Origin: Skeletonema tropicum
Lineage: Eukaryota > Bacillariophyta > Thalassiosirophyceae > Thalassiosirales > Thalassiosiraceae
Assembly (NCBI GenBank): GCA_037178625.1
Contig: CM074136.1
Coordinates: 2,542,001 to 2,606,000, forward strand
DNA length: 64,000 bases
Direction of reading: 5' to 3'
The notes below the pieces were generated by a model that did not search any database, was not told the origin of the DNA, and was given only the letters and a program-made list of their open reading frames with translations. The position numbers and the translations under genes are program-made. This document shows, one piece after another, positions 34,997 through 45,899 of this stretch (position 1 is the stretch's first letter; each line of letters starts with the position of its first letter).

Positions 34997-37513
34997 TCAC
35001 CGTTTCTGCCGAATTTCACCCAAACTCGAAGCAGGTGTTGTCGACGCACTTCTCTCTACAGCCTCCTCCTCTCGTGAAGGCACCGGAAAAGGTTGTGTCA
35101 AAGTAAACGAATGACGATCATGATGATGATGATGCGCCGCACTAGTATGTTTCTTCTTCTTCTTCTTCTCCGACATCAATTGCTCCTCATTCTCCGTAGC
35201 CCTCTGAATCATCACCATAATCGTTCGTGCACTCCGTTGCACCAACACATCTCTCGGACATATCTGCCGACAATGCAATAACATATCGACACATCCAGGA
35301 GTACGACCAAGGATCTTGACAAAGGATGGTGTGAGGGATAGGTTGCGGAGAACTAAACATCCTCGGTTGAGGATGGATTTGTTGGTGTGAAAGTTTTTCA
35401 TGGCGAGGATGGTGAGGCGGGCTATTTGGTAGACGTGGGAGTAGATGGAGGATCCGCTTCGTTCGTTGTTGCTGTCTCGTTCTGTTGTTGTTAGAAGGGA
35501 GGTATGAAGTACGATTAAATTGTTAGAGGCACGTCTTTTGTAAACAATCTCCTCAATCATGTGTGTATCTGCCATACTACAGAGAGCAACATAATCAAAC
35601 ATCAAAACAACAACAACCACACTCACCAGGAATCACCAAATTAATCAAAGCAAACAATCCCCGAAACTGCACCGCCTCCGCATTCGGATGCAACATCATC
35701 GCATTCGTCACAGCATACACTCCACCCAATCGTGTCAACCCACTCTTTAAACTAGGATACAATGCTGCATTGACCATGGCCCAACATCCCATTGCTTGGA
35801 GATACCGATCGTTGGAGAAGCGACGGAGGGAATCGAGCATGACACGTACTCCATTTTCTTCCCAGTTGGTGAGTTGGTTTTTTATGGAGGGGTTGTAGAG
35901 GTTGGTGTTGGATGTGACGGAGGATGATGATGTGGAGGATGTGGAATTGGATCTTGTTTTGGAAGAAGAAGAATGATGTGTGGACTTGAAGTTGACGGAA
36001 TGGATGGATGAAGTTGATGCAGTAGTAGTACTACTCGACGCACCACCACCACCACCATTTGTACCACCACCTGCAGCAGCAGTAGTAGCAACTCCTCCTC
36101 CTCCAACACCCTGAAGAAGAAGAAGAAGAAACTTTCCTAATACTTCGAATCCCCTTATCACTAGTACAACTCATCGTACTCCGTTCCCGCATAGCCACAC
36201 TACTAGCCTTGTGTACCATTCCCTCATTCGTTCCCAACGGTCGGAGCAATACGACTAGTGTATGAAAGGCGGTTAGGATGAGTAGTGAATTGGTAGGAAA
36301 GGCAGCCATGTCGTAAAGGACAATGGAGGCAAGACCGTCGGATTGAGCGTGGCGGCGGTAGGTGGGATGTTCGAGGAGTGTTGGGAGGGATTGGAGGCAC
36401 ATTAGCTGTGTGTTTGGTTGTGTGATATAGATGGTTTAAGAGAGAGAGAGAGAGAGAGAGTAGAGGGTTGTGAGTGAGATGGAGTGAGATGGTTGTATAA
36501 GAATGATGTGGATGCAACACCGTTCAATGAGAATGAATAATGATGAGTGCCTCTTTCAACAATACATACAACATCATATTCCATAACAAATGTAGCGATC
36601 CATTCAATCACCAGCAGTCACACACAACAACATATATAACTAAACTCACCTGAATAGTCTCATCATCTTGAAACGAATCCATCCAATGCATAATTGTATC
36701 AATTGGTTCCCTGGATGACTTTTCCTCTCGATAGGACATGTTGAGTGGAGACTTCGAGTCGCTGTCATTATTGTTGTTGTTGTTGCTGCTGCTGCTATTG
36801 TTGTTGTCGTCGTTGGCCATAGACGACGAAGCAGACTGTTGCTGCTTCCCCCCCTCCTCCTCCTCACACAACATATGCTGCTGATCATCATCCACCTTTC
36901 TCCGCTTATTCTTCCTCTTATTATCAACATCATCATTCCAATTACTATTACTACTATTGTTCGTAGTATTGTCGCCACCACCACCACCACCCCCCTTCTT
37001 CTTCAAACACGCTACCAAGTCATTGAGATATGTTTTTATAACGTAGGATGGATCGGATATCCCTACTAGATTGGGAATGGGTGGTAATGATAGTCCTGTT
37101 GATGTTGTCGTTGTTGGATGGTGTTGTTCACAGGGTGTAGACGAAGTGGTTGTATCAGAGGAAGAAGAAGAAGAAGTTGTCGACATCCTCTTGGTAGTCG
37201 CGGATTGCTTCTCATTGTTGTTATAACTTGTGGGCTGCTGCTGCTGTTGTTGGTCATCAGAGGAGGAATCTTCCAAGGAGGATGATGATGACTGATGTCC
37301 TCCCTCCTCCTCGTCGTGTTGTTGTCCATCGGTAGAAGAGGATGCTGTAGTGCTAGATGATGCAGCGGCAAAGGTCGAGGTGGTAGGTGAGCGTGGAACC
37401 GTCCCCTCGTCCGAAGAATCAGCATTGAGGCGAATGTTGTTTGGACGTGAAATGCTTTCCATTATGGCCTGAGGGCAGTAGACCATGACTTGGAGAGAGA
37501 GAGAAGACGACAA
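34997..37513 (-). CDS. Protein with ARM/HEAT-like repeats and a low-complexity N-terminus
   Basis: Probable exons are 37513-36650, 36405 to about 36150, about 36115-35627 and 35568-34997. Junction 1 (GTGAGT at 36649, CACACAG acceptor) and junction 3 (GTGAGT at 35626, GGCAG acceptor at 35569, 58-nt intron) keep the frame; the second intron is ambiguous in a TTC/GGA-rich stretch. The N-terminal 280 residues are Ser/Asn/Gln-rich with a basic KRKNKRRKVDDD that could be a nuclear signal. Then come helical repeats with ARM character: LMCLQSLPTLLEHPTYRRH, MAAFPTNSLLILTAFHTLVV, YLQAMGCWAMVNAALYPSLK, GGVYAVTNAMMLHPNAEAVQ, SILNRGCLVLRNLSLTPSFV. The tail has poly-Lys and poly-His runs. ARM repeats bind proteins; the partner is unknown. 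Confidence 0.65.
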
Positions 37514-37779
37514 CGAGTGAAGAAGAAGTTATGGAGAGTGTGATCACGGAAAGCAATAGTAGCGGAGACAGTGACTGCTGTACTTTTAGTATTGGATTGC
37601 CAACCGATATCGAAAGTGAGCTGTAGTTCAGCGGCAGGCAAAAATGCAAAATGTCGGTCAGATAAAAAAATAACTGTGTTAGGATGTCGCTCTTCAGTTC
37701 GAACATTCCCTGCAAATAATCACTTTCGTCATTCTCTCTTACACTTATTTAAAATAATCACAAAGCGCGTTCTACTGTG

Positions 37780-38612
37780 GAGATGTGAAGGCCTGCCTCG
37801 CGGAACATTTGAGTTGTTGCGTGATTTGCATGCAGTTCGTTACTCCGAAAATGGTAGGGAGACAGTTATTGACAGCTTTTTTTTGGAAAGGAACAGATGG
37901 TTCCACCATGAGAAAGAACCATCAATCTCTTGGTTCCACAATAGTATAGGCACAGGAAAGAATCCTCATTCCACAATTCCTCAAGTGACGTAAACAAAAA
38001 AGATGCGAGGAACATGCTTGTCAACTGACGTCGATACATAGACGGTCATTTTGATTGAAAGTATTTATTCCCATGTATGTGGACAAAGTTGAATGATGTT
38101 GAGACAAAAGTTAACCTCTATCGTAAAGTCCTACAAAAGCAAGCGCGTCCCATTGTGGAAATGTGGAAGAAGAGGCCTCATCGCGGTTTGTGAGTGGGCA
38201 GTTAGTTGTCAGGAGAACAGATGTTCCACAATTCCTCACGTGATGTGAACAAATGGGAAAATTACAAACGAGGAACTAGCTTGTCAACTGACGTTTGTTC
38301 GAGAATTTTTAAGAGTAAGTATTTATTCCTACGTATGTGGGACAGAGTTGAACGCGAGCGCTTCTTTGGGGAGTTGTGGAGGAAGGAACCATGTGCGAAC
38401 CGGGGGAACCACAAGGAACATTTGCCAAGTTGACAGCTTGCAAAAAAACTTGTCGGTCGTCAGGAACAGATGGTTCACACAATTCCTCAAGTGACGTAAA
38501 CAAATGGGAACATTGGGTGCGAGGAACGTGCCTTCAACTGACGTCTGTAGAAAGGGTCATTTGGATGAGATTTTAATTGTTCCTACGTATGTAGGATAGG
38601 GTTGAATGGTGT
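37780..38612. repeat. Degenerate tandem repeat (three units) with TGACGT sites
   Basis: Three imperfect units of about 250 bp lie at roughly 37780-38100, 38140-38352 and 38385-38612. Each has, in order, a block around GGAACAGATG, a block TTCCTCA-GTGACGT-AAACAAA, a block GAGGAAC...TCAACTGACGT and a block TATTTATTCC-TACGTATGT followed by GTTGAA. TGACGT occurs at 37986-37991, 38026-38031, 38289-38294, 38492-38497 and 38539-38544. The region lies between divergent genes and ends about 300 bp before the start codon at 38923, so it may act as an upstream regulatory array. No gene is supported in it. Confidence 0.6.
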
Positions 38613-38922
38613 TTTCAGGTACATACTTATTCCTACGTTATGGGTACAGATTGACTGATGAGAACCCCACCAAGTGGCCTCCTCCGCGTGCTCCTCTCCT
38701 TCTCACTTTTCTGGCGGGAACCATCATCTTGTGACTTGCGACTTGCGACATAAGTACAACTTTTGTGTCCTCCGTATATAGCGTAAGTACTTATACGATA
38801 CTTACGATAGATGGACAGCACACATCACACATCATCACAAAAAAGCGCAAGCTCTTTATTTAGCTTGTATGTCGGAAATAAATCCATCACAGTAGTAAAT
38901 AAGAGCCAGAAACAATATAGGA

Positions 38923-40551
38923 ATGGCAGCAGAAATGAAGAGTAGTGGTGGACACCGCCTCCTCATGCTAATGATGTCCCTGCTTCTTTCACCATCATCA
39001 TCGTCATTCTTCACCCCCCTACTCCGACGGCAAGCACATCATCACCATAACGCCTTCACAAAAACAGCACGCTCTGCTTCAAATACATTCAATCTTCAAG
39101 AAATAATCACTCTCGAACAATGCCACCACCCATACAACACCAAACTATTCGACTTTTATCGCACCAACTTTCACGAGAGGCGGAATAAAAAGATTGTCCC
39201 TTCACTTCCACGAAAGCAAAAGAATGACAATGATGTGAACAACATTAATGATGATGCAATCTACACCCTCACATTAAATAATAATCAACAACAACAACAA
39301 AGTGACAACAACATCGTGGCAGCACTACGTCTCACTAAATCGAAGAATGATCACCAATACACCTTTTTACGATCCATGTGTGTCTCACGAGAGCATCGTC
39401 GGCATGGTTTGGCAACGCGACTATTCACAGATTCTCTACGGGCTTTTCGTGCACGTTATTGTTACTGCTTTGCATCTCCCGAGTTGCAGAGATTTTATCA
39501 AAAGCTGGGCTTTGTTTTGGCATATTGTTATGAATACTCGTCTAGTGGTACAGAAGATGCGATAAAGAAGGCAGATGAACTGCCAAAGTGGATGATTCAT
39601 TCGTTTGAATCCATGGTGAAGCGGAATCAGCATAAGGAGTTGAGGTTATATGTTCGGCATCACGTTGTTCCATCATTATCGTCATCATCTACCTCCACCA
39701 CCACCACCACATCATCATCTTCAAAAGTATCATCATCTAAGCAAAAGAACTCCACCCAAATAATCCTTCTACAGCACCACACCGAACAATCCAAAAATAC
39801 TGCAACAGGATGGCTCCTAAATGACACTCTCTACACGGAAAGATTTGGAACAACAAACAACATTACGTCAAACAATACAAATGATGACTTGAATAGTAGT
39901 TTGAACGATGACTTGAATAGTAGTACCCATAATGACAAGTTGATGGTGGAAGATATCTTGAACCTTTCCATTTGGATATGGAATGGAACTAATGATGTGG
40001 CAATGATTGAAGAGCAGATTGACCGGTTGGTACATGATGAGAATCGCATGGTGTATCTGTTATGGACTGGTGGTGCCACTACCACTACCAATAGTGCTAC
40101 TGCTACTACTACTAATGCTGCTGCTGCTACCACTAACGAAATGACAATTGAACAAACAAACAACAGCAGTCAGAAACAATCAGCAAAGACATTCATCATT
40201 ATCGATGGAACTTGGCAACAGGCAAAGAAAATCTATCGAAAGATACCCAAGTTATGGTCATTGCCACGAATTTCCTTTAGTGAGGATGTTCCTCCGTCGA
40301 AATATGTACTACGTGGAGATTATAGTGGGTGGAGAGAACGGTTTGGTGGTACTACTACTACCACTGCAAAGAATGATGATCGTGGTGGTAGTGATGGAGG
40401 GAATGGTAGAAATAATTTACTTTGTACGGCAGAAGTAGCTGCCGCTATAATGGATCGATGTGGGGAGGGGGATTGTGCTGATGTGATTCGATCTCGATTG
40501 GATGTGTTCCAATCTACTTTTTCGCATAATACAATTATTGATTCGAGATAG
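38923..40551 (+). CDS. GNAT acetyltransferase - DTW-domain fusion (tRNA acp-uridine synthase-like)
   Basis: 542 residues in one exon. After a hydrophobic leader (RLLMLMMSLLLSPSSSSFF, possible organelle targeting), a GNAT fold is recognisable by FLRSMCVSREHRRHGLATRL (strand 4 and acetyl-CoA loop R-x-x-G-x-A) and PELQRFYQKLGFV at about residues 145-205. The second half is a DTW domain: a HHVVPS...IILLQH start and the hallmark DGTWQQAKKIYRKIP near residue 428, then PPSKYVLRGDYSGW and a C-terminal LLCTAEVAAAIMDRC helix. DTW proteins (bacterial TapT, human DTWD1/2) transfer the aminocarboxypropyl group of S-adenosylmethionine to tRNA uridine. Asn/Thr-rich linkers, typical of diatom proteins, separate the parts. 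In E. coli the DTW gene yfiP is next to an acetyltransferase gene, so a joint role in RNA modification is an inference. It is convergent with the ZMYND10-like gene (115 bp between stops). Confidence 0.8.
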   Translation: MAAEMKSSGGHRLLMLMMSLLLSPSSSSFFTPLLRRQAHHHHNAFTKTARSASNTFNLQEIITLEQCHHPYNTKLFDFYRTNFHERRNKKIVPSLPRKQKNDNDVNNINDDAIYTLTLNNNQQQQQSDNNIVAALRLTKSKNDHQYTFLRSMCVSREHRRHGLATRLFTDSLRAFRARYCYCFASPELQRFYQKLGFVLAYCYEYSSSGTEDAIKKADELPKWMIHSFESMVKRNQHKELRLYVRHHVVPSLSSSSTSTTTTTSSSSKVSSSKQKNSTQIILLQHHTEQSKNTATGWLLNDTLYTERFGTTNNITSNNTNDDLNSSLNDDLNSSTHNDKLMVEDILNLSIWIWNGTNDVAMIEEQIDRLVHDENRMVYLLWTGGATTTTNSATATTTNAAAATTNEMTIEQTNNSSQKQSAKTFIIIDGTWQQAKKIYRKIPKLWSLPRISFSEDVPPSKYVLRGDYSGWRERFGGTTTTTAKNDDRGGSDGGNGRNNLLCTAEVAAAIMDRCGEGDCADVIRSRLDVFQSTFSHNTIIDSR

Positions 40552-40666
40552 TTGTTGAGGATGAGTCGCATTGAGTGATGTGCGTTGATTATGAATTGAA
40601 ATAATTTTGGTTGGATGAATATCAAGCAACTAGAGTAGAGGCGGGATGATTCTAGATACCTACCGA

Positions 40667-42274
40667 TCAAACTCTCCAGTTGGAATACTCTCCAACGTCA
40701 TCACTTCCAGGTCCATCGTAAACTTCCAATGCCAACCTCTTCAGCTCTTCGTCGTTTGCATCAGAGACATGATTGTATATCGTGTCCCATTGGTGCTTGA
40801 CAATGTCGTCCAAACGGTCATCATCGCGAATATTTTTCTGCCCGATGACACTTTCCCTCAACAAATCCACCCTCTGTAGCAAAAGGCCCGAAGATGAAGC
40901 ATTACTCGAAGGACGATGGACGCCTCCTCCAACGGCTGGTACACCCAGAATTGATAGCTCATCCAAATACCTAGCAACCTCCTGCAAAACAGGCAGCTGA
41001 TCCGTAAGCGCCTCATTGATGTATCGCCTCAAACGCATGAGTTGAGCCTTTCGGAATTCATCGAGTCCATACGATTCACGGCATACGTTGCATGCAGTCA
41101 AATGAAACAATGCAAGCCATGGTTGCGCTTCAAATTTGGTTAGCACCAACAATTCGCGGGGTAGTACCTCACTCCATTCATTGTTATCATTCAACTTTTC
41201 CCAAACGATTCTTGTGGAGGAGCCGCCGGTGCAATCGTCGTCTTCCTTTTGCTCCACCACAACCACCTGGCGTCGTCGTGTCCACGGCGGTTCTTCGATG
41301 AGAGGTACCATCAATAATGGCCAATCGTGGACTTCCAACATGCGGCTCACTATACTTGCAGGGAGGTCTTTTGCATTCTCACAGAGATATCTTGAGAGTG
41401 AAACTGCTGCTACAGCCGTCTTGTAGGATTCGTCATGGACAGAATCTTGTATTTCATTCAGACGCGATCGAGTTGTTAGGTATGTGGAGAGATTACTTGC
41501 GGATAAAGGACTCTTTTGACGATGAAGAGCTGCGTTTGCGAAAACTGGAGTCCCGAGGAACGCAAGCTGTCTTGCACAATAGTCGACTAATGATAGCAAA
41601 AACTGATCACCGTCACCTTCCAGGAAAGTGGGTGGTATCCCTTTGAAGAAAATTAAATTCAACATCGATACTATGGTTGTTTCGGCGTGTAAGACAAAAG
41701 CTGCACGGAGTGAATTGCCGTTTGCAGCCAATAGAGGAGCCAACCCTTTTTTAGTTGCATCCGAATCATCAGCCTCTTCTCCTCCATCGACTTCGTTCAA
41801 TTTTTCGTACTCATCCAGCACAACCTCTTCTTCTTCTTTCCCCTCACCTTGGATTCCTTCATCTTTTCGAAAGAGAATATTTTCTCTCCAGTATTCCAAT
41901 GCCAGCAACGTCTTGATCAAATCCTCCAACTTGTCCGTGTTTTCCAAAATCGCTTCTACAATATACTCAGTTGGTGTTGAATTTTGAAAGCCTTCCAATG
42001 GAGATGAAGCAATGCTACTCGCAGTACCGACCAAATTCGATTGAGTTGCCGAAATCACCCCAGCCGTGAGATGAGCTTGAATAGAAAGGCGTTCCAAGTC
42101 GATGCAATAGGCATTCATAAATTTGTTAGAGCCAATTCCCTCTAACGAAGCGGCGTAGATTGAATCCAATAGACTCTGGGTTTCCAAGCCTGGCGAGACA
42201 ATCATTGTTTCCTCTGAGGAGGATGGCGTAGCCGATGAGGCTGTGAATATATCCGAATAGATTTGGTGATTCAT
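40667..42274 (-). CDS. ZMYND10-like dynein arm assembly factor lacking the MYND finger
   Basis: The start at 42274 (MNHQIYSD) is preferred to the upstream Met at 42391, which adds a Ser/His-rich unlikely leader; 535 residues. Blocks characteristic of ZMYND10 (BLU) are present in order: LLALEYWRENILF, HAETTIVSMLNLIFFKG, LVDYCARQLAFLG, YLCENAKDLPASIVSRMLEV, LLMVPLIEEPPWTRRR and KFEAQPWLALFHLTACNV, followed by LMRLRRYINEALTDQLPVL. ZMYND10 is a cytoplasmic co-chaperone for axonemal dynein arm assembly. The protein stops after YDGPGSDDVGEYSNWRV, just where the C-terminal MYND zinc finger should begin, and no cysteine cluster is found in the 115 bp before the convergent neighbour. The acidic insert GEEADDSD is lineage-specific. 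No intron is needed. Confidence 0.78.
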   Translation of the reverse strand: MNHQIYSDIFTASSATPSSSEETMIVSPGLETQSLLDSIYAASLEGIGSNKFMNAYCIDLERLSIQAHLTAGVISATQSNLVGTASSIASSPLEGFQNSTPTEYIVEAILENTDKLEDLIKTLLALEYWRENILFRKDEGIQGEGKEEEEVVLDEYEKLNEVDGGEEADDSDATKKGLAPLLAANGNSLRAAFVLHAETTIVSMLNLIFFKGIPPTFLEGDGDQFLLSLVDYCARQLAFLGTPVFANAALHRQKSPLSASNLSTYLTTRSRLNEIQDSVHDESYKTAVAAVSLSRYLCENAKDLPASIVSRMLEVHDWPLLMVPLIEEPPWTRRRQVVVVEQKEDDDCTGGSSTRIVWEKLNDNNEWSEVLPRELLVLTKFEAQPWLALFHLTACNVCRESYGLDEFRKAQLMRLRRYINEALTDQLPVLQEVARYLDELSILGVPAVGGGVHRPSSNASSSGLLLQRVDLLRESVIGQKNIRDDDRLDDIVKHQWDTIYNHVSDANDEELKRLALEVYDGPGSDDVGEYSNWRV

Positions 42275-42412
42275 GATTCCTGCATCGAGAAGAAGTGAAG
42301 GAAGTGAATGTGTCAATAAATGAAAATGTGAAGTGATTTTTTGTGAAGTGGAGTGGTGAGAGAGTAAATTTAAAATTTTTCTATCGATCACTATTACTAA
42401 AGTAGGTACTTT

Positions 42413-42715
42413 CTATTTTCTCGAATTTTCATATTTACTCAAGCCGGCCACAATTTGGTGCCACATGCTCGAACCCTTGCTCATCTCAATTCTTTCTCGT
42501 GCACCGCAGAACTTCCACCCAGCTCGTGTCATCGTTATCGGATGCAGTACTTGAAGCAGCGCCGCAGTACAAGCTCCTTCTGCTCTTCCAGCAGGGTTGG
42601 GAAGTTGAAATGAGGTAATGTTTGCATCAGCTGAGGTTTGAGCATCGTGGCAGCCGGAGATCATGCGGACTTCCAATGGAATTTCAGAAGCTACTTTTTC
42701 AGCGAAGGAAGGCAT
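42413..42715 (-). pseudogene. Metacaspase C-terminal (p10) fragment
   Basis: The frame contains [17 protein letters not shown] and [20 protein letters not shown], a conserved block of the small subunit of type I/III metacaspases, caspase-like cysteine proteases specific for Arg/Lys. The large subunit with the catalytic His-Cys pair is absent on this side. After ALLQVL the frame diverges, while a shifted frame reads [12 protein letters not shown], another metacaspase segment; a further shift is needed after that. So this is a broken relic next to a broken retrotransposon. The fragment could still be transcribed, but no protease activity is expected. Confidence 0.65.
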
Positions 42716-42782
42716 CTTGGTCGACTCTTAGTGTTAGTTGATAAAATGATTATTGTAGGCAGCGCTGCTTCGTGATGTAGCT

Positions 42783-44260
42783 TTGCACCAGGAAGGGGTC
42801 AACATGTTGGAGAATTTGTTGCAACTACCGACCAGAGAAGGCAGATCCCAATCGTGTCCGCATCACCATAGGTGGCGACCGAATCAACTATCCAGGCGAC
42901 TGTGGCACTCCAACAGCGGATCTAACAACGGTCAAACTACTGTTCAACAGCATTATATCCACACCTGGAGCAAAATTCATGTCCATCGACATCAAGGATT
43001 TTTACCTGAACACACCACTACCACGGAAGGAATACACACGAATGAAGTTAGATACGTTTCCTGAAGATGTCATCGAGCAGTACAACCTAAGGCAATTAGC
43101 TCACAATGGAAATGTGTATGCCGAATGCAAGCGAGGGATTTATGGACTCCCACCGGGAATAATGGCACAGCGGCTTCTTGAGGAGAGACTCGAACAACAT
43201 GGCTACCAACAGAGCAAAATTACCCCTGGATTTTGGCGTCACAGCACTCGTCCGATAGCGTTCAGCCTAGTGGTGGATGACTTCGGAGTTCGATACGTCG
43301 GCCGTGAGCATGCGGAGCATCTACTTTCGGTCATTAAACAATACTACAAGTGTACAGCAGACTGGAATGGATCGAGATATCTAGGAATGACACTGGAGTG
43401 GGTCGACGACAAGCGAGAAGTGCATCTTTCAATGCCGGGATACGACAGGAGGCACTCACTCGATTCAATCATCCATCACCAACAAAGCCACAACATCACC
43501 CACAACCGCATACTCCAATCATCTATGGAGCGAAGCAATAACTAGCAAAAGGACCAGATACAGCACCACCACTGGACAAAGAAGGCAAAAAATTCATTCA
43601 AGAGGTAACTGGGGTATTCAATTATTATGCACGGGCAGTCGACACGACCATGTAACCAGCTCTCAGTGCGATCGCATCGGAACAAGCAAATCCAACTAAA
43701 ACAACATTAGCCAAAACAAAGCAATTCCTCGACTATGCAGCAACAAATCCAAATGCAATCCTAACTTATCGAAGCAGCGGGATGCAGTAAACATTCCACA
43801 GTGATGCGTCATACCTATCAGAACGACAAGCCAGAAGCAGAGCAGGCGGACATTACTTCCTATCAGAACAGACTGAAGATCCAAAGCTCAACGGAGCAAT
43901 TCTAAATATATCGCAAATCATCAGAAATGTCATGTCATCATCAGCCGAAGCGGAAACTGGAGCAATGTATCTCAATGCAACGAATGCAATTCCAATACGC
44001 CAAGCCTTAAAGGAAATGGGACACACGCAAGGCAGAACACCAATATACAAACAGACAATTCGACAGCAGGAGGTTATGTCAACAAAACAATACAACCAAA
44101 ACAGTCCAAACAAAGGGACATGAGACATCACTGGCTACAAGATAGGGAATGCCAAGGACAATTCAACATCTACTGGAGACCAGGCACATCAAATCACGGT
44201 GATTACTGGACCAAGCATCACCCAGCTAAACTCATCAAATCATACGAAAGAAATATCTAA
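42783..44260 (+). mobile_element. Degenerate copia-like retrotransposon (RT and RNase H remnants)
   Basis: Reverse transcriptase motifs are seen in order: GAKFMSIDIKDFYLNTPL, KRGIYGLPPGIMAQRLLEER, PIAFSLVVDDFGVRYVG (catalytic DD) and VHLSMPGYDR. The 5' part (ITIGGDRINYPGDCGTPTAD) is in another frame, so a shift lies near 42960. After an in-frame stop near 43544 come RNase H pieces: FHSDASYLSERQARSRAGGH, SSSAEAETGAMYLNATNAI and, after another shift near 44050, TDNSTAGGYVN and DYWTKHHPAKL, ending at 44260. RNase H last and no integrase downstream fit the copia order. At least three frame breaks make it inactive. No LTRs were identified. Confidence 0.75.
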
Positions 44261-44557
44261 ATGTGAAGAAGGAAATGGCACTACTTATTACAGCTTCTTG
44301 GCAATCACGACAAACTAGTCGAGTTCATTCACCGCAAGGGTGTGTTTGAGACATCGCCAAGACATCTTGAATCCGGAGATGCTTTCCGGTAAACACGACA
44401 TAGACAGCCGAGAGCGAGAACTACTCGCCAATTGTGAGCTCTCTCCATCCAACGAATCGATGCGTTCAGCTCACTAACACAAAGACCCTCCTTCCACAAC
44501 ATCTAAGTACCACCCCTATCTTTTCTTCATCATTCGTCATCGTCTTTAAACATCAAC

Positions 44558-45616
44558 ATGGAGGCACTATTTTACATTGAGAAGATAACGCGCGGCAGGA
44601 AGTCCTCACGGCTCGCAATCTGCACAATTTTGATGCTTTCCACTGTTCCATTGCTTTTCTACACGCAGATTCTCAGCCTTCAAACCTCATCCGCCGTGCA
44701 GAAGCAGAATAATAACGTCATTGTAACCGAGAGATTGAATGTCACCACTGTGAAAGAAGATGAAATTGATGCAGCAGCACTCAAAGATGAAAGCCCCACA
44801 AGCAAAGGTAAAGATCTCAATACCTATAAATCTGAAGCTTGGCATATTATGCCCGCAACCGATCATGCGGATGCGCCTATCAAGCCGGCCACGATTATTT
44901 GTGCATGTTCCAAATGTGGAACGACTTCATTATGGGCAGAGCTTTTTGCTATTGTGCAAGGAAAATCATTCGAGTTCATGAATTACACAGGTCCACCATG
45001 GATCAATACGTTGTCGAATAAAAAGTTATGGACAAATATCCAAGCAAAGAGTGTGTCAGATTGGTCCAACTTTAAGAATCAGGATTCATTTGCTTTGATT
45101 CGTGATCCAAAGGAACGCATTGTGTCTGCGTGGAAGAGTAAAGTTACATGTGATTTAGAAAAAGAAATTGGAGATCACATACGTCTTGTCCCTCATTTGT
45201 TGGACTTGGCTGGCCCAAGTAGTAATATTACTGCAAAAACCAAGAGAACTACAAATACTGGCAAAGAATATCCCTGCTTGGACTTGTCAGATTATTTAGC
45301 AGTACTTTCTCAGATACATATACAAGGGAAAGAGGGTTCGTTGGAATCTCATTTCCTGCCGCAACATTTAGGCTGCTTCAGAGATGCGCCACCTGCCATG
45401 TGGAAAGTTGTCACAACAATCAGTGATCCAAATGCGATGTGCTCCTTGAAATCTATTGTCTTGAGAAGTGCAAACGTGTCAAATACGGGTGAAGACTGTC
45501 AAATGATGAAGACTCACGGTCGCAAGATCATTAGCAATCTTACAAAAGCAGATGAAATCATCCTTGACAGGATTACGAGAGATGAGTATGAAATGTTGGG
45601 AGCTTATCTTGATTAG
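44558..45616 (+). CDS. Golgi-type sulfotransferase-like protein (type II membrane)
   Basis: 352 residues, single exon. A short cytosolic basic N-terminus precedes one membrane segment (about residues 20-40, LAICTILMLSTVPLLFY), giving a type II topology. The 5'-phosphosulfate loop is ICACSKCGTTSLW near 115 (Lys replaced in the usual PKxGTT but KCGTTS kept) and the 3'-phosphate motif is FALIRDPKERIVSAWKSK near 180, with the Arg, Asp and Ser expected to hold PAPS. N-glycosylation sequons (NVT, NYT, NIT) fit a lumenal domain. Family members add sulfate to carbohydrate chains. The Cys-rich region later in the protein (ISDPNAMCSLKS, DCQMMKTHGRK) fits disulfides. It lies 300 bp downstream of the retrotransposon relic; no sign that the insertion damaged it. 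Confidence 0.72.
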   Translation: MEALFYIEKITRGRKSSRLAICTILMLSTVPLLFYTQILSLQTSSAVQKQNNNVIVTERLNVTTVKEDEIDAAALKDESPTSKGKDLNTYKSEAWHIMPATDHADAPIKPATIICACSKCGTTSLWAELFAIVQGKSFEFMNYTGPPWINTLSNKKLWTNIQAKSVSDWSNFKNQDSFALIRDPKERIVSAWKSKVTCDLEKEIGDHIRLVPHLLDLAGPSSNITAKTKRTTNTGKEYPCLDLSDYLAVLSQIHIQGKEGSLESHFLPQHLGCFRDAPPAMWKVVTTISDPNAMCSLKSIVLRSANVSNTGEDCQMMKTHGRKIISNLTKADEIILDRITRDEYEMLGAYLD

Positions 45617-45864
45617 CAACCTGGGGTGTTATATATATGTTGTAGTTGTAAGTATTGTACGAGATGAAGAAATAATGAGTCGTCAATGAAAGTTCCCTGG
45701 CTGTAAAAAAAAACAATTGCATAGGAGTATCTAGTGCAACGAAAACGAAAGTTACAAAACGGATTCATTAATCGATAGTGTAGCCGAAACCAGTTCCTAT
45801 TACGTCCCTCGACCTCCCCTCATTTTATTTGTAATCCTCCACATTCTCTTGTACTCTTCCAGGA

Positions 45865-45899
<35 letters not shown>

